Of a DNA stretch of 64,000 bases, positions 57,578 to 64,000 are shown in pieces (the first letter of the stretch is position 1; every line of letters begins with the position of its first letter). The notes under the pieces are model-generated. The model saw nothing but the letters and a program-made list of their open reading frames with translations, made no database searches and was not told the origin of the DNA. Source of the stretch: Bradyrhizobium sp. CCBAU 53421 (GTDB lineage Bacteria; Pseudomonadota; Alphaproteobacteria; Rhizobiales; Xanthobacteraceae); NCBI RefSeq assembly GCF_015291625.1, contig NZ_CP030047.1, forward strand, positions 4,216,001 to 4,280,000. Direction: 5' to 3'. The translations under genes were made by a program, and so were the position numbers.

Positions 57578-58018
57578 ATGAAAAGCCGCTTCCCTAGCGC
57601 ATTTGGTCTGCTACGCCAGGCCGTCATCATGGGGACGTTCTTGTTGGCAGGAATTTCGTCTGCCTTCGCGGCCGCTCTGCCACTTGTGGTAGAGAAGGAA
57701 CATCGGGTCGCAGCAGCCAAGGACACCTACCTCATCCTCGTGCTGGACTTGAAACCTAACCTCGTCGACCTGCAGAAATCCGGCGCAGGGGCTCCGGATC
57801 TCATCAGGGCTACCGCTGCCCGCTACGCCAAAGACTATCTCGCGCAACCTGAGTTCAGCTCGAGCCCAAAAGTCGTGGTCTATTTGATCTCGGTCGAAAG
57901 CATGGATGAGTACAACCGCGCCAAGTTCGACGGCATGAAGCGGTATGGCACCATCGCTTTCGAGAAAAAGGGCGACGAGGTCGTGCTAACCGAAGACAAG
58001 CTCTCTTTTGGCCCATAA
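57578..58018 (+). CDS. Exported 146-aa protein of unknown function
   Basis: A signal peptide (basic start, hydrophobic 11-28, cleavage likely after SSAFA) is followed by a mature domain of about 115 residues. A strand-rich start (TYLILVLDLKP) and a helix IRATAARYAKDYL precede VVVYLISVESMDEYNRAKF. It is the first gene on the plus strand, divergent from the methyltransferase (158 bp between starts), so the two operons may share control. No family was recognised. Confidence 0.65.
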   Translation: MKSRFPSAFGLLRQAVIMGTFLLAGISSAFAAALPLVVEKEHRVAAAKDTYLILVLDLKPNLVDLQKSGAGAPDLIRATAARYAKDYLAQPEFSSSPKVVVYLISVESMDEYNRAKFDGMKRYGTIAFEKKGDEVVLTEDKLSFGP

Positions 58019-58055
58019 GGCTTCAGCCTTTTCCTGGTGACATCGCCTGCTCAAC

Positions 58056-60236
58056 ATGACGAGTTCGAAACTTAGAAGGACGGCTGCCGGTATCATCTTG
58101 GTCGTCGCGATTTGCGGCGGCATAGCGGCAACGGTCGAGAAAACGCGCCGATACATCAATCAGCGGATTGATCGGATGTTGGCTGAACGCAACCCGCCGA
58201 AGCCGGAGCTTCCTCCTCCTCCTCCGGCGCCATCGCCTGCTCCAGCGCCATCGGCCTTCGACAAGAAAGCGGAGATTGAGCTTCACCAATTGTCCGCGCG
58301 CGTCGCGACGCTGGAGTCGTTGCTGGCTGGCGCCGGAGGCACGCTGGTCGACCGTGTCCCGGACGCGAGTGAGTATCGCGGGCGGGGCGCACCGGTTGTT
58401 GCGATGCTCGATGCCGTGGGGCCCTATCGCAAGAACGGGCTCTTCGAGATCTATGGCGGAAGTTTCCGCGAAAGGCGCTCCGGCCCAATCAGCGTCACCG
58501 AAGCGGATTTCGAGATCACTCATGGACAGGCGTGGCTGATCTGGTCACCCGACTTCACGCCGGCGAGGGACGCCACCCATCTACAAATAAAGTTCGCGGC
58601 CCCTCCGACGACAGGCAAGCTGACAGTCGGATTTGTCCTCAATGACGGACAGTCGCTCGCCTGGACACTTGATCTGCCCGCCAAGAGCACGGAGCCCGCA
58701 GGTCTGCTTCCGCCGGTCCTCCCCGACGACATCGTCATGCGTGCCAACAACGCGCAGGTGGTCGGAGACATCAAGCTTGCCGGGAGCCAGGTGACCGTCC
58801 CGCTGCCTCCTAGCCTGCTCCTGAACCTGAGAAACGGTCAGGCGAAGGCAATCTCGCAATGGTTCGTGAAGGTCGACGGTGCGGCCGGAACGACAATGCG
58901 TTTCCAGACGCTCGCGCTCGTCCGGCCGGCGGCGCCGCCAACCAGCAACGGCGTCACGTTGGCGGGCAGGGTGGTCGGGGGCGCCATTGCGCCGAACACG
59001 TCGATCGAATTGCTGGAGGAATCCGGCAATGCGAAAAAGGGTGTGCTCGCGGCGGACGGTACCTTCGCCTTCACCGCGGTGGATCCGACGAAGCCGGTAT
59101 CCCTTCGTCTGAGACGCGAAGAGTTCGAGCATTCCACAACACTCGGTCGATGGTTTGTTCCGTCCTACGATCGCAACGATCTCGTCGTTGACGTGCGTCC
59201 GATCTACGTCAACGAGGATGGCCATGCCCCTGATTCAACCCGCGCGAAATTCATAGGCGCCCGCAAGCCGTCTCCGTATGCCGCGTTCTACGAACCGCAT
59301 AGCCGGCAATACTGGCCAGGCGCCGGCACGGTCCAGGAGTACGATTCGACCACATTCGTGAACAATCAGGGTTACGTCGATCGCGACCGGTTCTTCGACA
59401 ATCCCGACAACTGTGTCCGTCTTGCCAGTACGGGCGGCAGCGACATGGTTGCCCTTCAGGTCCGCCCCTTCGAAAAGGTCAATATCCTTCTCGAGGAAAG
59501 TCTCGGCGTAGCCTTGCATAGATGTGTCGAGGTTATCTCCGCTGCGACCGACAACGGCGACATCGGTACGAACTTTCCCAGAATTCGAGACTACAGCTCG
59601 AAATTCGGTGTTCAGGGGACTTTGGTCTCGATGCTTGCGGGACTTGTCTCCCAGGTCAGCCCAACAATGCTTCGCGACGGATTGGGATTCGATCCGGAGA
59701 ACAGCCCGCTTCCGAATTTCCTCCATGATACCAGCGGTGCATTGACGTTCCGCACCGCCTCACCGGTTTTTGCGGTGTTCACCGCCAAGGCGACGCTGCC
59801 GGAATATGTCAAAGGAATTCCGTTCGGCACGACGTTGACAGTGCCCTTTGATGTCATGCCGCAAGCCGGCAAGGAGGCATTCCGGTACTGGACTGAAATC
59901 GTCTCATATATCGAGAAGCACCATCCTGGTCAGAATTTCATATTCCATACCGGAGTTGATCAGGCACAATGCCGGAACAATTGTGAGATCACGCTGACCT
60001 TGGCCGACGGCACCAAGGTTGCCGCGGGCGCGAAGGGATTTGTCAGAAACGTAACCGAGTACTGCGCCAAGAACGGATACACCTGCGTGAACCCCAATTT
60101 CTCCGAAAAATACGGGGAAGTGCCGAGGTTGCTGACGTTTCAATACGACGGACATTACTCGAAACTTGGACATCAATGGCTTGCGCAGGAGCTGACGGCG
60201 CCATTGGCCAAAATCCTTTCCGATACGTCGAGATGA
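58056..60236 (+). CDS. Exported SGNH-like protein with a carboxypeptidase-regulatory-like domain
   Basis: This 726-aa protein has an N-terminal anchor (about 10-28), a Pro-rich linker and coiled coil (about 48-90). A beta domain (about 110-290) is followed by a CarboxypepD-reg-like domain (about 305-360, GVTLAGRVVGGAIAPNT). The C-terminal SGNH-like domain has block I TGGSDMVALQV near 458-468 and the end YDGHYSKLGHQWLAQEL near 697-712. That domain may act on an acylated polymer outside the cell. It follows 57578 by 37 bases and overlaps the next gene by 4. The family is otherwise unknown to me. Confidence 0.6.
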   Translation: MTSSKLRRTAAGIILVVAICGGIAATVEKTRRYINQRIDRMLAERNPPKPELPPPPPAPSPAPAPSAFDKKAEIELHQLSARVATLESLLAGAGGTLVDRVPDASEYRGRGAPVVAMLDAVGPYRKNGLFEIYGGSFRERRSGPISVTEADFEITHGQAWLIWSPDFTPARDATHLQIKFAAPPTTGKLTVGFVLNDGQSLAWTLDLPAKSTEPAGLLPPVLPDDIVMRANNAQVVGDIKLAGSQVTVPLPPSLLLNLRNGQAKAISQWFVKVDGAAGTTMRFQTLALVRPAAPPTSNGVTLAGRVVGGAIAPNTSIELLEESGNAKKGVLAADGTFAFTAVDPTKPVSLRLRREEFEHSTTLGRWFVPSYDRNDLVVDVRPIYVNEDGHAPDSTRAKFIGARKPSPYAAFYEPHSRQYWPGAGTVQEYDSTTFVNNQGYVDRDRFFDNPDNCVRLASTGGSDMVALQVRPFEKVNILLEESLGVALHRCVEVISAATDNGDIGTNFPRIRDYSSKFGVQGTLVSMLAGLVSQVSPTMLRDGLGFDPENSPLPNFLHDTSGALTFRTASPVFAVFTAKATLPEYVKGIPFGTTLTVPFDVMPQAGKEAFRYWTEIVSYIEKHHPGQNFIFHTGVDQAQCRNNCEITLTLADGTKVAAGAKGFVRNVTEYCAKNGYTCVNPNFSEKYGEVPRLLTFQYDGHYSKLGHQWLAQELTAPLAKILSDTSR

Positions 60237-62956
60237 AAAAGCCGGGCGCCTATCTGTTTGTTCTGCGCCTGTTCGTTGCGCTCGGGTGCTGTGCGCTCGG
60301 CCCGGCATCAGCCCTTGCTGATGGCGGGAAACCGGATACGCCGGTTCGCGTGTTGCCGTACCCGTTCTCACATATCGTCAGCTTTGCCGCAGATACCGAC
60401 GCGCTTCGTCCCTGGCACGGCGCTGCCATTCACCGCTTCTTCAATGAAGAGCTCGGTTTGACGATATCGGATTCGCTTTGGCCGCAAGGCAGTGAGGGAA
60501 TCTCGGCGTTTTTTGTCGGCCCGGGACAGTTGAATCGATCCCCTTCGGGCATCGGCTCAGAGTCCACTTTTGCCCTGCTTCTGCGAGAGTGGCATCGCGG
60601 AAACATCGATCACTTTCACAGCTGGCACGAGGACTCTCCGTTACCTTTTAGAACGGAGATCCAGCCGCCGCTTTCCCTGTCCGCGGCACGATCGAGCTTG
60701 AGTATGTCTTCTGTCGGTCTGCCTCCTCAGCCAAGCCGCAACGTGAGATTCTACTTCTCCGCGGCTCCGCCTGCCGACCTTTCGATCATGTTGCACGATA
60801 GCAAAGGCAGATCGAGCATTTTTGGTTCGGGAGGTATCACTCGCGGACAAGACATCCAGTTTGAAGTAGGGCCGCTCGGCTGGATCGTCGAGGTGATCGT
60901 CCCGCTGCAGTCCAACAGCGTGACGCGGCCTGTCGATCCGATGTCGATCGACCGGATTGAATTTATCGCACCTTCCTGCGCGACCGGGTGTGCCGCTTCC
61001 CTCACCAGAGTGGAGCGTGATCACTTCAGCCGGTACACGGTGCTGTCCGAAATCCCGTGGCTGGAAGCGTGGAACGTTCGCCCTGCAATTCTGACGTCCC
61101 ATGGCGGCAACACGCTCATTCAGGACTTCGGCGTTCCGGGACAGGTTGCGAAGTTTGTCGCGTTCGATAACCCCGCCCTCGTCGATACGCATGCCGCGCT
61201 TGCTGACCAGAAGCAGAGCCATGCCTACCATTCCGACCTCTTGAGGAATCTTGGTGTGATCGCGGTCTGGTCCTATTTTCCGGCCGATGCGAAGGATTTA
61301 TTTGCTCCTCCTGACGGGCCTGAAGTCCAGCGCGGGCTGCCACCGCTCTCATCGACCTACCAGCAGCTCTACAATTTACCTCGTGCGCTGCCGCCACCAC
61401 TCGACACCGGTAGCGAAGACAAGTTTGATGCGTCGGCGCGAGTCTCGCTCGCGGATATTCCCGAGGACGAGAGGAAGGAGCTCTATTGCGGACCGAGTTG
61501 CACCGTGTCCCAGGGCAACGCTCTCGCAATGCTGATTGCCTCTGACCTCCAGTCGATCAACCGCGGCAAGAAGGTGAAGACGCTAGTTTACACCCATTTC
61601 GGCTCCGAGGACGGGACTCCAAATTTTCGGGCCTCGCCGGAGGAGCCGGTGACGCAGGCTGTTCGGAAGTGGATGCGGCGGTTCGCCAACTACGTCTATG
61701 ACTTCGATGGCTCGATCGGTATTGGCCGGCGCATCTGGTCACCTCCGGCGAACACATGGGTTCGCTACCAGGTAATGCATTCCAACATCGCCTCTCACCT
61801 GGTCGTTGACGGGTCCGCGGTCTCGATCACGCCGTGGACGGATCCGGTCACGCAAACGACCTGGCCCGATCTGCGCGCCGGCACGCGCGACCTACACGGG
61901 CTCACAGTGTACGTTCCGGACGTCGAGCATGCCTCGGTTAGGATCGGCGGCAAGGAGACGCAATCATTTACCCGCAACCCGCCGGATGAAACCGGCAGGG
62001 CGTCGATCACGTTGGTCGACGATCAGGTGCCGACCCCGATCATCGGCCGGGTTTCCTTGAAGGACCGCGCACGCGTCGAGGCCATATCCGGTCAATATAC
62101 CGACCTATCGGAAGCCAATTCCCACGTCAGTCTTGCAGCCGATCAAGCCGACGGCGCAAGCGTCGTCATCAAGCCCTGGAGGCTCGACCTCTGGAACACG
62201 AGCCACCTGCAGCTTGCCGTGCGCAAGCGCTGTGCGAGCAAGGATAGCGCGGGCTGTCTTGAATCCCGTTTCAAGATCGAGCTGCTGATGCAGGACGGCG
62301 GCACGGTTTCCATTCTGGAAGATCAGGCGCCTGATCGGCGCGTGTCATCCAGCACCTGGTCCGTTCCGCGTTTGAAGAGGCTCGATGAGTGGGTATCGCA
62401 CACGCTCGATGTGACGCAGTTGTCCTGGTCCAAATTCATCGACCAGGGCGACGACTGGCGTCGGCCCGGCCTTCCGCTCGGAAGGGTCAAGGAGGTGAGG
62501 GTGTCGCTGACGAACGCGCCCGCCGGCACGACGCTCGATGTGCAAAATTTCAGGGCTTTGCGGCCCTCCGGAAACGGTCAGGCACCGGATGGCACCAAGT
62601 TGATCGCGGGCCGCGTCACCCTGGACGGTTGGATTCCCGCGCCCGGAGTGGAAGTTCGAGCGGCGACAGAGCCCGGACACACCACCACTACCGCGACCGA
62701 TCAGGACGGGTATTATTTCTTCCCTGGTCAGCCGAATGGGAAAATCGTGAGCATCCGGGCTCAACTGGGCTCGCGGCAGTGCTTCCCAAGGCAGGGGCGC
62801 CGCATCGAGATCGGCAAGGATGAGGCTGAGCTCGACATTCAATTGGGGCAGAACCTGCAATTCTCGCGCGGATCGTCGCAGTTGCCATTCACGGCCGCCA
62901 CCGATCCCGAACAAGCTTGCGAAGCGACGCCGGAGCTTTTGGCGCAAGGTCGGTAA
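60233..62956 (+). CDS. Exported polysaccharide-deacetylase-like protein with C-terminal Ig-like domain
   Basis: This 907-aa protein has a signal peptide (about 1-29, ending ASALADG). A domain beginning SHIVSFAADTDALRPWHGAA and HRFFNEELGLTISDSLWPQG recalls deacetylase-type TIM barrels with a D-x-D site. A long beta-rich middle (about 180-740) and a CarboxypepD-reg-like domain near 790-850 (AGRVTLDGWIPAPGVEVRAA) follow. ATG 60233 overlaps the previous stop (ATGA), so both are co-translated. It probably works outside the cell on the polymer handled by the divergent acylation operon. Catalytic residues are not certain. Confidence 0.55.
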   Translation: MKKPGAYLFVLRLFVALGCCALGPASALADGGKPDTPVRVLPYPFSHIVSFAADTDALRPWHGAAIHRFFNEELGLTISDSLWPQGSEGISAFFVGPGQLNRSPSGIGSESTFALLLREWHRGNIDHFHSWHEDSPLPFRTEIQPPLSLSAARSSLSMSSVGLPPQPSRNVRFYFSAAPPADLSIMLHDSKGRSSIFGSGGITRGQDIQFEVGPLGWIVEVIVPLQSNSVTRPVDPMSIDRIEFIAPSCATGCAASLTRVERDHFSRYTVLSEIPWLEAWNVRPAILTSHGGNTLIQDFGVPGQVAKFVAFDNPALVDTHAALADQKQSHAYHSDLLRNLGVIAVWSYFPADAKDLFAPPDGPEVQRGLPPLSSTYQQLYNLPRALPPPLDTGSEDKFDASARVSLADIPEDERKELYCGPSCTVSQGNALAMLIASDLQSINRGKKVKTLVYTHFGSEDGTPNFRASPEEPVTQAVRKWMRRFANYVYDFDGSIGIGRRIWSPPANTWVRYQVMHSNIASHLVVDGSAVSITPWTDPVTQTTWPDLRAGTRDLHGLTVYVPDVEHASVRIGGKETQSFTRNPPDETGRASITLVDDQVPTPIIGRVSLKDRARVEAISGQYTDLSEANSHVSLAADQADGASVVIKPWRLDLWNTSHLQLAVRKRCASKDSAGCLESRFKIELLMQDGGTVSILEDQAPDRRVSSSTWSVPRLKRLDEWVSHTLDVTQLSWSKFIDQGDDWRRPGLPLGRVKEVRVSLTNAPAGTTLDVQNFRALRPSGNGQAPDGTKLIAGRVTLDGWIPAPGVEVRAATEPGHTTTTATDQDGYYFFPGQPNGKIVSIRAQLGSRQCFPRQGRRIEIGKDEAELDIQLGQNLQFSRGSSQLPFTAATDPEQACEATPELLAQGR

Positions 62957-63063
62957 TGACCGCGGATACGCGCTTGGGCATCGGCTCGGCCGATACCCGA
63001 GCGTCCCGCTTGAACGCTTCGTCGCCGTGCAGACGGTTCGCGGTCGCCCGGCCGACGGCTCCG

Positions 63064-64000
63064 TCAGGGGAGCGACACGACGCGCAGGTTATTGGTGCTT
63101 CCCGCCTGCCCAAAGGGAATGCCGGCGACGACCACCAGCAGGTCGCGGCTTGAGGCAAACTGCTCTGCATGCGCGAAAGCCGTCGCGCGCTCGACCATCT
63201 CCTCATAGCTCCCGACATCGTCGGAAAGCACGCTGTGCGCGCCCCAGAGCAGGCACAGGCGGCGCGACACCTCGCGGCTTGGGGTGATGGCGAGGATCGG
63301 CAGGCTCGGCCGCTTGCGTGCGACGCGTGCGGCCGTGGTGCCGCTCGACGTGTAGGCCACGATGGCTGCGGCGTGAATCACGGAGGCGAGGTCGGCGGCG
63401 GCGGTTGCAACGGCATGCGGCGGCGTCTGCTCCTCGCCGGGCTGGGTCGCCTCGACGATCGAGCGGTACATCTTGTGCTGCTCCGTGCTGCGGATGATGC
63501 GGTCCATCATCTCGACGGCCTCGCGCGGATAGCGGCCCGTCGCCGATTCCGCCGACAGCATCACAGCGTCCGCGCCGTCATAGATCGCAGTCGCGATGTC
63601 GGACACTTCCGCGCGGGTCGGCGTGGGTGCGGCGACCATGGAGTCCAGCATTTGGGTGGCGACGATCACGGGCTTCACCGCGAGACGGCACGCCCGCACC
63701 AGCTCCTTCTGGCGTCCCGGCACATCCTCATCCGGAATTTCGACGCCGAGGTCGCCCCGCGCAACCATGATGGCGTCGCACAGCTGGATGATGTCGTCGA
63801 TCCGCTCGAGCGCCGCCGGCTTCTCGATCTTGGCCATCAGACCGGCGCGGTCGCCGACGAGGCCTCTCGCCTCGATGATGTCGGAGGGCTTCTGCACGAA
63901 CGACAAGGCGACCCAATCGACGCCGAGCTTCAGGCCGAACTCCAGATCGAGGCGATCCTTCGTGGTGAGCGGCGAGAGATCGAGCACGGTGCCCGGCAGG
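63064..64000 (-). CDS. pyk: Pyruvate kinase, C-terminal part (cut by window edge)
   Basis: The visible 311 residues begin within the barrel and run to the normal stop at 63064. Motifs: DRLDLEFGLKLGVDWVALSF, the catalytic Lys in LMAKIEKPAALERID, IMVARGDLGVEIP, and PTRAEVSDIATAIYDGADAVMLSAESA, followed by the C-terminal allosteric domain. The enzyme makes pyruvate and ATP from phosphoenolpyruvate in the cytoplasm. The frame continues past 64000, so the start is outside. It converges with the 60233 gene with 107 bases between them. Confidence 0.95.
   Translation of the reverse strand, partial: LPGTVLDLSPLTTKDRLDLEFGLKLGVDWVALSFVQKPSDIIEARGLVGDRAGLMAKIEKPAALERIDDIIQLCDAIMVARGDLGVEIPDEDVPGRQKELVRACRLAVKPVIVATQMLDSMVAAPTPTRAEVSDIATAIYDGADAVMLSAESATGRYPREAVEMMDRIIRSTEQHKMYRSIVEATQPGEEQTPPHAVATAAADLASVIHAAAIVAYTSSGTTAARVARKRPSLPILAITPSREVSRRLCLLWGAHSVLSDDVGSYEEMVERATAFAHAEQFASSRDLLVVVAGIPFGQAGSTNNLRVVSLP

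Noticed and set aside
1..64000. CRISPR array, complete rRNA or complete tRNA genes
   Set aside because: No regularly spaced direct repeats and no rRNA sequence were seen. The only tRNA-like sequence is the 3' half at 48679-48722.

Overview
The window reads as chromosomal DNA of a high-GC alphaproteobacterium close to Bradyrhizobium (Nitrobacteraceae). The FixL/FixJ/FixK-type regulators, the cbb3 oxidase genes fixNOQP and fixGHIS, the CBS-BON proteins and the palindromic intergenic repeat at 26133-26179 all fit that group. Assignments rest on reading the protein and DNA sequence; no database search was run.

Region 1 (about 0.7-45 kb) is a low-oxygen island. I count 26 palindromes of the form TTGA/C-N6-K/TCAA, the FixK/FNR-type box. 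Most sit where a class II activator site should be (centred about 41.5 bp before a plausible transcription start and 15-60 bp further from a start codon). Under them lie cbb3 oxidase and its assembly genes, an MgtA-type P-type ATPase, hemN-fixK, CBS and CBS-BON proteins, universal stress protein plus cytochrome c, a polyhydroxyalkanoate operon (reductase, CBS protein, eRF1-like protein, synthase), a phasin, an alcohol dehydrogenase with a kinase partner, a CoA ligase-acetyltransferase, an Mla-type lipid ABC transporter, phosphoketolase-acetate kinase, and many conserved microproteins. fixL-fixJ lie inside the island at 31-33 kb. The fixK promoter has FixJ-like sequences, so the expected FixLJ to FixK to targets cascade can be read from the DNA.

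Region 2 (45-49 kb) is a scar zone. It holds a broken parvulin gene and a broken mogA behind a FixK box, a chimera of a substrate-binding-protein 5' end and an FAD-oxidase 3' end, short tandem duplications, an inverted-repeat element, and the 3' half of a tRNA-Gly gene that looks like an integration (att) site. Only a few hypothetical genes lie here.

Region 3 (49-63 kb) begins with a hypothetical protein, an alpha/beta hydrolase and two microproteins. It is followed by a seven-gene minus-strand operon: methyltransferase, MBOAT O-acyltransferase, a 37-aa membrane peptide ending FVYQNF, an SGNH protein, an acyl carrier protein, a MaoC-like hot-dog protein and an FkbH-like HAD protein. This looks like a Gram-negative relative of the Dlt envelope-acylation machine, with the acyl unit made on a carrier protein by FkbH instead of being D-alanine. 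A divergent plus-strand operon encodes three exported proteins, one with an SGNH-like domain and one resembling a polysaccharide deacetylase fold. I consider this pair of operons the best candidate for an undescribed system. The window ends inside a pyruvate kinase gene.
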